From positions 838,001 through 902,000 of the forward strand of contig LR746271.1 of the NCBI GenBank assembly GCA_902729315.2: 64,000 nt of DNA, read 5' to 3'. Source of the stretch: Spirodela intermedia. Lineage: Eukaryota; Streptophyta; Magnoliopsida; Alismatales; Araceae. Position 1 is the stretch's first letter. Every line of letters begins with the position of its first letter. The notes under the pieces were generated by a model that searched no databases, was not told where the DNA came from, and worked only from the letters and a program-made list of their open reading frames with translations. The position numbers were made by a program, and so were the translations under genes. Shown here in pieces: positions 27,801 through 38,497 of the stretch.

Positions 27801-28591
27801 TATTGACCAGTTTATCAGGTAAAAGTAAACACGAAGAGTTCATTATCTTGATTAGTAATATTAAATAGAAATTTTCAGCTGTTCAGAGAAAAATCAGACA
27901 TCGGACGTAATTGATTACGAATTAGCTCCGAAAGAAAAATGGCCCACCTGGGAAGAATGATGACATGAAATTATGTAACCGGAATACAAAAAACAAACAA
28001 ATTATCACCAAGATTCAATCGGACAAAGTGACTGAAATCCAAAATGCACGAGGGAAGTTCCACAATATATACTTTCATACTTTCCAATGTTTCCATGCTT
28101 AGACATACAGTAAATATATTCAGCAGATCCATTCAGAATAAAAGTGATTTCTCGAGCTCGGCGGGATTCTGGGAAACGGACGAGCCACGAACATCATCGT
28201 GACCCAGCAGACTCAACGAAGTGATCAAAGGCGAGAAATTTTATGCGAAGTGGAATTCATCGATGTATCAAAAAATTCTGCGGCTCGCATGTCGCTCAAG
28301 ACTACAGACGAACACGTGCAGGTCCTCGCATCAAGAGGCCACCGGAGCAAAACAGATCATAGAAGCAACGGAGATGTGGAGTAACTTTCCACGCACTGTT
28401 TAGGAAATGGAGTAGAATAACGCGACGAATTGCCGTCATCGGAGATTCAGAGAAGGGGAAGGGTACCCTTGGACGTTTCTGAGAGTCTGGTTGAATCGCC
28501 ATTCGAGATTAAGGCTGCTGTTGCCGGCAGGAGTCTCGCCACTTCCCTCGCCGGCCTCCCTTCCCCGGTCCCCTTCTCTGCCGTTCCTCAT
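21810..28591 (-). CDS. TBC domain Rab GTPase-activating protein (Gyp1/TBC1D22-like), 462 aa
   Basis: Accelerates GTP hydrolysis on Ypt/Rab GTPases in membrane traffic. Ten exons: 28591-28467, 27127-26971, 26873-26690, 24998-24928, 24400-24263, 24159-24068, 23137-22866, 22647-22562, 22467-22366, 21971-21810; all phases agree. The first 150 residues are Ser/Glu-rich and likely disordered. The TBC domain runs from about residue 158 (LRELAWSGIPPYMRPNIW) to about 440. The arginine finger is R232 in IAVDCPRTVPD and the glutamine finger Q267 in SGYVQGINDL, so both catalytic residues are present. The C-terminus EMVLSRAYMWHAMFNSSP matches Arabidopsis AT4G13730/AT2G30710. The start at 28591 is the first in-frame ATG after a stop at 28721-28723. 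The exact Rab target is unknown. Confidence 0.94.
23217..23800. repeat. Direct duplication in a TBC-gene intron, copies differing by a ~127-bp block
   Basis: Copy 1 (about 23217-23530) and copy 2 (about 23593-23800) share CTATTTCTTCACTCTTC, GATACGAGAGACTATATTTG, GAGATGGAAACAGATAAAAT and TTTCTGTATATCTGTGCCCA in order. Copy 1 carries 23311-23436 between shared blocks, which copy 2 lacks. It lies in the intron between 23138 and 24067. Confidence 0.85.
24999..26689 (-). other. Large intron 3 of the TBC gene
   Basis: This 1,691-bp intron is AT-rich and holds a foldback pair at 26416-26542 and an (AC)n run at about 26400-26415. I see no coding segment or recognisable transposon domain in it. Confidence 0.65.
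26416..26542. repeat. Two adjacent foldback hairpins in TBC intron 3
   Basis: Hairpin A: CACAGAGGCAAT (26416-26427) pairs perfectly with ATTGCCTCTGTG (26437-26448) over a 9-nt loop. Hairpin B: arms 26472-26505 and 26512-26542 pair perfectly for 31 bp apart from a 3-nt bulge (GGA), with a 6-nt loop; the outer stem is GTAACACCATGCGATTTTAT. Near-identical A-rich words (AAAAAAGAACT) follow both stems. This could be a small foldback element or a transcribed hairpin. Confidence 0.8.
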
Positions 28592-29456
28592 GGCTCCCCA
28601 GTTCCTTCCGCGACCATGGCAAGGCCGCTCGCCCCCCCGCCCCCCCTCCCCCTGCTCCGCCACACCAACCGCCCCCCCTCCCCCACACGGTCTCTCCGGG
28701 TACAGTACCCCGTAGGTACCTTATTTCTGAGGACGAAATCAGCACCCTTAGATCGTCATCCGACGCTCAAGAACAGGCGACATGACTCTCCTCCGGACTT
28801 TCCTTGCCGCTCGATTACCGTATGGACAGCCAAGATTCCAATAAAGAAACCAATGAGGTAAAAGGTTACAGCGGATGCGGTTTCATCGAAAATTCCCCGC
28901 CGCGGGATTAATGGATTAGATCCAAGCCCACGAATTAGACGGTCACGATTGATTTTTGGAAAAAGATCAATCGAAAGAGATGAGAGTTGCCTCCCGATCC
29001 GAGACCCTCTGATCCTCATCACGCCTTTGCATCAGAGAGATCGGGCAATCAGGACCCTTGAATTCCCACTCAAAGGACACATAGGATCAATGGGCCGTCT
29101 TTCCAGTTCAAGCAAGGCACCATCTTGCATTAATCACCATTCTTAATGATAATTAAGGTAATTAATGCCTCTCTATCTCTCTCTCATAAAAGAGACTGAA
29201 TAATTGATGCCATTATGGAAAATAATGGTGTTTATTCTGTATGGTCCTTGCTTATGATGACAGTATTTAGGCTGAACACTCCAAAATTCCAAAGTCAGCA
29301 CAACTACCTTCATAAACTCTAATTATTTAATAAAATGTGGGGAATTTCGATACACAGCACAGCTCATTAAGAGATTCGTTAGGGTCCATCAGTGGATACC
29401 ATTTAATACTAATGTAATGATCGGGCATTAATGGGCTGGTATAATGAACCCGACTC

Positions 29457-29493
<37 letters not shown>

Positions 29494-30139
29494 TCCTAAA
29501 TCCTTAACGTGGTTAGAAACTTTTAAAGATTCTCTCTCTCTCAACAGATACATGCGTATATAATTTATTATGAAAAATTATATATTTATTCATTTATTTG
29601 ATCTGACCTATATTTTTTTATATAAATTTTGTATGCATGCAAACCCATATAAATGAATAAACACATGGACCAAAATACCCATCGCCCCTTAAAAAAATAT
29701 AAAAAAAAAGAAAAAAAAAACGTACCAGAAGCTGAAGAACAAGGCGACGCACGCCAGCCTGCTTGGGGACCTCTTCTAGCCTGGTGCGGAGGCGTAAAGC
29801 CCACCCCCGCCTACTTTAGCAGATACATTCCCTTAGGAAAATAACACTCCAGATGCAAAAGAAGAGCACCAGCGCCCTCTTGATTGCTAGTAAAATACAG
29901 CCTCCTTCTGGTAATCTACTAAAATGACAGGAAAAAAAAAAAAAAAAAGCCTGGCAAGAGGATTACTACTGAGTTCTACAAAAGTGAAGGCCAAGTTTCC
30001 CATGTATTCCAAACGAAGATACTACCCCTGTTGCAAGAACAAGACCAAGATAACTCCGAATCGCTTCCCAAAATCACAGCTCCACTCTCTCCGAATCGCT
30101 TACCTCTTGTGAAGCAATCCAAACGGCGAGGGAAGGAAC
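28592..30139. other. Spacer between the TBC 5' end and the LUC7 3' end
   Basis: The part next to 28591 is GC-rich and would hold the TBC 5' UTR and promoter. A (GA)n microsatellite lies at about 29457-29491. The remainder is AT-rich with A-homopolymers (about 29690-29720, 29931-29948) and should include the LUC7 3' UTR at its right end. No coding sequence is recognised. Confidence 0.5.
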
Positions 30140-33100
30140 TCAGTACCGATCTCGGCGCCTGCAAAGAAGTGGGTTAAAAAAAAAAAAACTGAAAATTTAT
30201 ACAGCTGATCTGGGAAAGATGTGATAAATGTGAGGGGTGTGAAGGGGGGTTCTCATACCTGTACCGATCATAATCCCGGGCACGGTCCCTCGAGCGGGAG
30301 CGCGATCGGTGCCGGGCCCTCGAGTCGTAGTTCCTCGACCGATCGGGCTCGCGGTCCCTCTCTCGATCATAAGCACGATCACGCTCGTGGTGGCGGTCAT
30401 GTTCTCGACTCCGCCGGTCGTAGTCCCTGTCCCTCTCCCGGTCCCGGTCTCTGCTGGGCCCTCTTTCATCCCTGTCCCTCTCCCGATCCCGGTCCCAGTC
30501 CCGGCTGGCGGCCCTCTCAGGTTCCCTTTCTCTAGACCTGATGCAACCATTTCGTCTGTTAGAATCGTTTTTGTTATGAAGAGGATGGCGGAGAAGAAGA
30601 AGAGTTACCTCCTGTCATCTGGTTTGCGCACCTTTTTCCTTTCCTCCTGAGAATTTTTAAACAACTCGTAAACATAAAATTTGCCAAATTATATGGGGGG
30701 TTTCCAGATGAAGGAAGAGGTCAACGAGCAGAAAAAAAAAAGCAAACACAGAAAAAGTATGCCTTTGAAGCAAGTCAACGCAGTATGAGGGTGACGGCGA
30801 GTCAACTGAGCCTTTCTCAAGGGACGCTGCTAGTGATAGTCTAACAATGATGCACCCACAAGGGGAAAATGGAGCTACAGAATAGCTCAAGGATAAAGAA
30901 CAGCTTCAGAGTAAGCTTACAAGAGGGGTGAAGACTCACGAGGATGCAAGTCAACTCAGATATGAGAACTGTAGTGGGGGTTGACTGAAGAAGAGAAACC
31001 TAAACGTAAATGTACAAGATCTTAATGCCTAACCTTTGCGAATGATGTGGAGAGACAAATGACCCCAGAACAATCAGGAACAAAGTGAACTCACCATCTG
31101 TTTCACCACTCAGCTTACCATCACTATCTGGCATATACTGGCGAAGGCTCTGCCAGTTATGTTTCAGAAATTGTACATAATAGGACCCACAAACAAATTT
31201 GGAAATGAGCATACAAGAATTATTTTTGGTATTAAATTTGGGTCTAAGCATCTTTTTTTCTTATAGAGATTTTCAACTTATTCATAGAGTAGACCCAGAA
31301 GAAGAAAATTCTGAACGATTTTTATCGTGGGAATAAAAGATAAGACATAAGTAAAGTATAATGATGTTTTTCCAATGAGATCAGAAAACTCACTGATAGA
31401 ATTTAACCAGGAAAATCTCTACACGAGAATGTGAAACATTATAACCAGCACCTGACCAACACGTTCAGAGATTGGATTTAAGAGCCACTCAAACAAGAAA
31501 ACAATAGAGGAAATCAAATCTGAAGCAACAAACAAATATTCATTTTCCTTTCTCTTTAGCATCGCAATTACATGCAAATGTCTCACGAAAAGAGAGGTTA
31601 TATTAAATCAGCAGAACCACAGTCTAGTCACTCTTTTGGGAAATGAAATTGCACAGACTACCTGAAGCTCTGACAACTTCTCACGGATTTGCATGTAGCC
31701 CAAGTGAAGTTTCCCCCCAAAATGATCAGCTAAACGACGATCACTGGAAAAAAAAAAAAAAGTTGGACAAGCTCATATTCAATGTATAATAAAATAGATT
31801 TTGAAAGTTGCGTATCTGGAAATAATACACAGAAAGCCTCCTACGTTCAGTAACCATAATCTAACAAAACAGAAAACAGAAAACGCACATTCTTTAGCTG
31901 CAAAAGTTTTCCACGTAAAACTGGCCCAAGAGCCTGCTGTTAAGGAGGGATAATGTGTCTGTCAAAAGCTGGAAGTACTACCACTATAGATGGCCTAGAA
32001 ATTCAGTAATATGATTTTTAGGGATGAGATAGATATTTACTTGTCATAGACACTCAAGAATGCTCCACAAATGTCACATAAACGCAACTTCTGATCGGTC
32101 TGCAAAAGAGTTCGAAAACAAATTAACATCTCATCCTTAAGGTGGTCTCAAGAGAAAAACAAGAACCAGCATGTAAAACAATAGAGCATCCATCCTGCAT
32201 GCCATCAAACGACAATAGAAACAAGTTGGCCATTGCACTTGGAAAACATTTACAAGTAAAATTATAAGTACCGTTAAGTATATTTATCATGGCGATAAAT
32301 GCAGTTTAACAAACAAAGACAAGCATGATGATATCTTCAAAATGTCATCTAAAAATAAATTGATTCATCCTCCATTCAAAACGACCACCTTCCTAGCTGA
32401 TACCGCGTTTATGACCGATAACGACAGGCAAAGATGACTATGAAGAAGATAAGTAGACAAAAAACCTCCTCTTTTCCTATTCTTACTCCAGCTGCAGACA
32501 GTGGCATTAACAATGCTGATAATTTTTAATTTGTTTCACAGAGTCAGGTCAAAACATATTCTGAAGTCTGATCATAAACATATTTATGGAATGAGAGCCA
32601 GTTACATGTAAGTTGAGTCACTTCACAAGGACGTGAGCCCTCCATGCACTAACACCCTTGCATAGATGTGTTGACCAGATGGCACAGACCATATGGATCA
32701 CAAGTGGATTATAGGTTGTAAGGCACTCCAAGTTTTGCTTGCTGGACACAATTTGGAGCCAATTGGCAAACCTTAATTCCTCATAGTTCTAAACCACAGG
32801 CTTAAGAAAACCAACTTCATCTTCCAATCTAAGCAAACATCAGGATTCTAGTTCAAAAATGTTGCATACTCCAAGTAAAAGCTGCATTTCAACCAACAAC
32901 ACGATTGCTTTCTTTGTTATCAAACAAGATCTTTCATTCAAAAAGAAAACCAAAAACCAGTATAACCAACTCTAATCAAGGGCTGGGAAGTCCAAGGCAG
33001 CAGTAATCAGCTGATAGCTGTTCTCAAATTAGACAAACAATGTAGCAGGCCATGTTTGCATATCAAATGTATAAGCTACAACAAAGTGTATTAATAATAG

Positions 33101-36100
33101 TGTATCAAACCAAAAAGCAACAGGAATAAAAAGATTAAGATCCCGAATTATCAGGTCGATGCTTGAGAACAATCTATTAACGTAAAGAAATAGGTCATTT
33201 CACTCCCAGATGATCTTTGTGCAGCATTAGCCTTATTAAAAAAAAGGCAGATAATCGCATGTCATAAAAAGAATATTTTATAACAAGAGATTGAGATCTA
33301 ACTCACAATCCGCACATCGGCAGCAGTGTATTTTGAAGCGTCGGCAGCTGGCTCCTGCCTTGAAGCTGACTGTAGGGAAGGGCAGAAAAGAATGGTAACT
33401 GGAAGGGTTTACAATGGCACTATTATCTAATAGATCAGCAAATATTATACTATTAACAGGTATGGATAGATAAGTAACATTGGCATTTGCACGACAACAT
33501 CAAAAACTTCATGGATGATTCCTAAAATTAAAAAATAGTAAAAGAATCGAACCTTTCTTAAAGCCTCTGCTTCTTCTAATGCTTTCTGAGCTTCATCTAT
33601 CATTCCCTGTTCACCTAGAGAAAAGGGAAACAGCCAAGTAATTGAAAATACACATTCAGATTATTATGCAACACCTTTTCCTCCAAGAAAATATGAGCTG
33701 AACTTTCTAAAAGTATTTCCAAGCTGAACGTAATTTCTATGGTAAATGTGCTAGTGCAGCTTCTCAGGTAAACCATGATTTCTATGAAAAATCATGGTGC
33801 ACAGGGTAAAGTTTAGCCAATGAAGTAAACAACATGCTTCGATAGAATGGTGTGCGATGGGATCAAAGACTGGGGGAGACCTCATCTGTTGGAAAGAGAG
33901 GATTCGATTATTTTGGAGAGGTTGGTCCACCAGTTCATTCTTAGTTTACGCCTTTTTGGCACAAAAAGAGCGATGAATAGGGGAGTTCTCTGACAAATCT
34001 TTTGAACCAGACTTGCATAAGCATTTCCTGATATTCATGATCATGTTATCCAACTAATATTTTTAAAAAGGGCAGACCAAGAGAAAAAAGCTGCCATTTC
34101 GATCAACTACAGAATGGATCATACTAGTATGATAAAACTGTTGATAGGATCGAAAAAAGTTTACAGCGGCAAATGCAACAGAAATATATGAATAGTTAGA
34201 TATTCAAGACCTATGTATTCCGTGTGAACGAGATAGCCTTGATTGCATAACTAAATAGGGAACACAAACACATTTATTAATTGTAAAAAGAAACAGAGAA
34301 GGTTGTTAAAAAAAAAGAAGCTAAGACCACAAACAGTTCACTATCGTTGACTCTTGATATGTTGCCTAAGTGCATTACCCAGAGCCTCTGCCCTTCTCAG
34401 TTTCTCATTTATCATTTCCTGTGTGTGAGGATCTGGAGGTGGTGGTGCAGGAACAGGAGCCAAGGCAGGTGGATTTTGAAGAGGCTGTGGTAAAGAGGCT
34501 CTGTCCTTGTTGAAGGCATCCAAAAGAAGTACCGACTGCATGGACATAGAAACAAAAACGATCAAATCAGATAACAGAACTAAAAGACGAACGCCAAATA
34601 TTAAAATACTGGCAAGCTAAAAGAAAAAAAAGGTCTACATGAGACTATTTCTCTCTATCTTTATTCATCTCTTCATTTGAGAATCACCTGTTTGGAAGAA
34701 AAAACGCATCACATAGTCGTTTAAAAATTACCTGTTTGTCAGCTCTTCTGGTTCTAAGCTCATCCACAACTTCCATGGCCCTTATTTTGTCATCACTTCT
34801 GCCCTCTAGATCTGAGGATCCATATTTATGAAAAAAGTAGTTACAAATGATGAATCTCCACGACAATTTTCACATAGATAAAATTCAGCATCAAGTCTAT
34901 AAAACAATTAAAATCAAATTTTTATATGCATTACAAGATGCCCAACTGCAGACTTCCCACTTTCCCTATTTGAATGAACCCCATCAACTTTTGGCAAAAA
35001 AAGGTAATTAGATTGCATACAAATCCAAACCTGAGATTGTACTTTTCCCGCCACATAAAGCATTCCATCTAACAGTTAGCTTCCCCGTTCTATTCTTTAT
35101 TGAATCAACTGTGTTTTGGGGCAAATGACTTATGATAAAAACAGTGCAGATGAGATGGTTCAACACATAAATCATCAGAAATAAATAGTAAAAACATACA
35201 AATAAACAACAGAAACGATGATAACAACATTGTTCCCCTGAAGGTATGACCATAGAAATTGGACCATTATTTTATAAAAATGACCAGTCATCTCTATTTA
35301 GTGTAATAAAGTCATCCAAAATGCTGGATCCTTCCACATAAAAAAGGAATCACGAACCCACAACATTGAAAAAATTGAACATCTGTATATTGTGACATAG
35401 GTCATGATCAGGATGCTGGACAAATCAATATGACTGACCCTAGCACACGCCTTCACTGTCAAACAGCGAGAAACGACCATATGTCTGACTAGGACTGGGA
35501 TACATGGTAAAATTATATTTTTGATAAGATACTGATTAAAGTTGATACAGGGCAGGATGTGACTAGCGGGCAGAGATATACCGGGCAGCAGGATGAAGGA
35601 TCCCTCATCGATTCATAGGAAGTTTTCCTAGGAAAATGGCATCGTGCATTAAAAGGAAAACAGGGTGCAGAAATGACGGAAGGTAGTTTGCCATTCGAGA
35701 AAGGAATTTTTTTCATCAGGAGGCTTTTGAGAACCTAATGTTTATCACATTTGACAAATAACAAAATATTTTTAGCCATATGACCCGTCCATCTAGAGCA
35801 GATTCTTAAAGAAACAATATAATGGAAGACAGGTAGGTGGGACTATTGTGTACTCTGAATAAGTATAGCAGAACAAAAGAAAGGTGGGCGGCCGTAAAAA
35901 ATGAGGACATCAATACGGCCATCTACATTAATGACTTTAAAAGTTGGTGCTAACTAAGGGTAAGTTCTGGCCTATGAAGTAGGAGATGTCACTTGTGAGA
36001 TCTTCAGTCTTTTTCGTAACCTTTGTAAAGTATGTATGAAAAGGAATTCTGCAATCTACTGACGTTTTTCAGTCAATATATAGCCCATCATAAGTGATAG

Positions 36101-37343
36101 TCAAACCAATTTTTGGCATGTCAGATGGCAACGGCTGCCATCTTCATTTCTCCATTCAGCATTGTCATTACTCATGGGGGATGAAAGTTGGAGCCTACAT
36201 TGGGTGAAATAACTCTAGATTCAAGAATATATTTTAAGAAGACGAGGAAACTAGGATAAATAGGTAGAAAACATTCATATGACGTGACATCAAAGATCAA
36301 AAATCTAAAAGCCAATGCAACGGAAATGAGACGAACTTTTGCAAAACAGTAAATTTCAATCACAAGAACTAAATAATATTACCAAGGGCATCGACCTCTT
36401 TCAGTTTCTCCTTAATTTGCTTGGACAACTCCAAAACCTCAGGCGACTCCAATATCAAAAGAAAAATTTCTCAGAACAGGCGAATAAATATTGTTTGGAT
36501 GTGATAAAAAAGGCATAATTTATCAAATAAATACAAAAGATGTCTACCTGGGTAACCTCTGACACAGATATTGCAACCGCAGCCTTGGCATCTTCGTCGG
36601 ACAAACGTTTTAGGGCTCTTTGAATTTTCCTTTCACATTCAACAATTAGCTTCTCTATTAAATCCTCTAGTTCCCGGTCAAAATTGTGAGTACCTTTCAA
36701 CTTGGCTTCCTCATACCTACGGAAAATTAAGGAACACTACCGGACGAAAGATACCATGATGCCAACGTCATTATGCGTTTCATCTAACCACTCATGGGTC
36801 ATCTCTACCCAAGGGTCAGTATAAAACGATCGATAGATGAAGCAGTATGTTCGGAGATTAAACGAAAACAGAAATCAAACATTACAAGCATGAAGGATAC
36901 TCTTTCCTCAATGTAAGCGAGTGCACCTTTGGACAAGGACCAAGATCCATCTTCTGAATTATATCAAAGACAAAAAGAAGTTTGTTAGTATATACATTCA
37001 AGACTCAAAAAAGAGCAATACAATGAACGCAGAGTGAGCGGAAAGTAATCCATGAGGCAGAAATGAAGACAATAGCTAGAGGGGCAGCTCTCAGCAGATG
37101 AAGCCTAGTACAAGCTCCAACACATGCCGTCAAGCGGAACCCTAAAATCTGCCTAACAAGTCGAAAAACAAGCGAAACAAAGATCAAATCCCTCACCGTG
37201 AGCTGGAAGAGGTCGTGCGGGCAGAGACCCGTCAGGAAGAGCCGGCAGACGTCCCTATCGTAGTACTTCCGATTCACCTCTCGTACATCCCCGTTCCTGT
37301 TAGCCCCCATGAGGGCGTCAAGCTGCTTCCTGATGGCATCCAT
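30140..37343 (-). CDS. LUC7: LUC7-like U1 snRNP protein with RS/RD tail, 423 aa
   Basis: U1 snRNP-associated protein that helps select 5' splice sites in the nucleus. Thirteen exons: 37343-37197, 36953-36901, 36716-36548, 36446-36383, 34811-34732, 34535-34379, 33614-33553, 33369-33307, 32099-32041, 31743-31662, 30646-30609, 30537-30259, 30158-30140. It starts MDAIRKQLDALMGANRNGDV, as plant LUC7A/B do. Zinc finger 1 is CCCH (C33, C41, C56, H60). Zinc finger 2 is C2H2 (C273, C276, H292, H298). A coiled-coil region around 68-260 includes a Pro-rich linker. The tail (about 325-423) is dense in RD, RE and RS dipeptides. The second intron looks U12-type. The last coding part is 19 nt. It is divergent from EMC10. 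A versus B paralogue is not decided. Confidence 0.95.
34812..36382 (-). other. Large intron 4 of LUC7
   Basis: A 1,571-bp AT-rich intron. I see no coding segment, strong repeat or transposon motif. Other long LUC7 introns (30647-31661, 32100-33306, 33615-34378) are likewise featureless apart from A-runs. Confidence 0.6.
36717..36900 (-). other. Predicted U12-type (minor spliceosome) intron in LUC7
   Basis: On the minus strand the donor reads GTATCCTT (36900-36893), the U12 consensus. A TTCCTTAAT box (36734-36726) matches the U12 branch-point consensus TTCCTTRAY and lies about 10 nt before the terminal AG (36718-36717). The flanking exons join as ...LRKE-YEEAK in frame, phase 2. Neighbouring introns lack these elements. 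Confidence 0.85.
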
Positions 37344-37659
37344 TTCAAGGATGGCAATTCCCCCACCCACCGGTGGTACCGAGAGAAGGGCCTCGCAAGT
37401 TAGGCGAGAGAAGGGTTTTAGGCTGTCTGCCGGAGAGGTGGGAGCATGGAGCACACCGAGTACATCCACTAGGGCAAGCTCCTAATCAAACCTAGATCTT
37501 GTGCTACTCCCGGTTTATAGCTACGCGCAGTAGACCTCAGTGAGAACCCCCTACACGGCCATCTTACTTGGGAAAGAAACCAATGGCTGGCCGTCCGATC
37601 AATGAGCCATCATGATCTTCATCATTCCTTCCTGGACCACCTCAGAGGTTGTGGCCAGG

Positions 37660-38330
37660 CTCACTTTTCCGTTGGGCCTACAAACCAACTATTGGGTCAG
37701 TGATATTAACGAGCTGGGCCGGACATGGCAAAGGAGAGCAAGAGGGTGGGGGGCCTGGGCTTTTCGTTGGGCCTATGGGAGTTTTAAAATCGGCCTGGGC
37801 CCATATTTTTCAGTTGGCCTGTAAACTTACTATTGGGTCTGGGATGTTAACGGACCGGTCCGGGCCGTCCTTCGGAGAGCACGGGGATGACGGGCCTGGG
37901 CTTTTGCGAGAGGAGCTACGAAAGCCCGATAGGGATTGCACCGGACCTGCCAGGCTTTTCTATTGGGCTAGCCCCACTTTTCATCGGGCCTGTAACTAAC
38001 CATTGGGCTTGGGTTGTTAACGGGCCGAGCCGGAGTTGGCTAGGATAGCGCGGGGGGGGACGGGTCTCGGCTTTTCCGAGAGAAACCACGAAAGCCCGAT
38101 AGACAATGCACGGGACCTAGCGGGCTTTTTTCATTGGTCCAGGCCCGACATTTTCTTTGGGCCTGTAAAGTAACTATTGGGTTTAGGATGTTACCTGGCC
38201 GGGCTGGACTTCGCAAGGAGAGTGCGAGGGAGACGGGCCTGGGCTTTTTCTGAGAGAAGGCACGAAAGCCCGATAGACGACTGGACCTGACGGGCTTTTT
38301 CCATTTTGGGCTTTGTAAATGGGCCGTATC
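37660..38330 (+). repeat. GGGCC-rich minisatellite, four degenerate ~172-bp units
   Basis: The anchor GGGCCTGTAA...CTATTGGGT...GATGTTAAC recurs near 37674, 37816, 37986 and 38160 (intervals about 142, 170 and 174 bp). Each unit also has GGGCCTGGGCTTTT and most have ACGAAAGCCCGATAG. It fills the space between two divergent housekeeping genes. Confidence 0.85.
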
Positions 38331-38424
38331 CCTCGCATCGGGAACCCTAACTGGGTAGAAGCTTGACCGTGTTACCCGGCCCGGTTTAATAAGCTTGACC
38401 GTATAAAACATTCAAGCTCAGATG

Positions 38425-38426
<2 letters not shown>

Positions 38427-38471
<45 letters not shown>
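38427..38471 (+). repeat. (TC)n microsatellite in EMC10 leader
   Basis: About 22 uninterrupted TC units end 26 bp before the EMC10 start codon. Pyrimidine-rich (CT)n leaders are common just upstream of plant start codons. Confidence 0.9.
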
Positions 38472-38474
<3 letters not shown>

Positions 38475-38497
38475 GCTGTTTGAGTAGGGAGCCGGCG

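Larger units (their letters stand above)
37344..38497. promoter_or_regulatory. Bidirectional promoter region between LUC7 and EMC10
   Basis: The two start codons are 1,154 bp apart and divergent. The middle is a GGGCC-rich minisatellite (37660-38330). The EMC10 side ends in a (TC)n tract at about 38427-38471, 27 bp before the ATG and so probably in the 5' UTR. The + strand holds about twelve TGGGC words, the core of site II/TCP-type elements. Regulatory function is inferred from motif and position. Confidence 0.5.

Noticed and set aside
30221-30650. Two plus-strand frames of Gly/Pro/Ser-rich and Val/Pro-rich character
   Set aside because: Shadows of the arginine-aspartate-rich LUC7 tail exon on the other strand.
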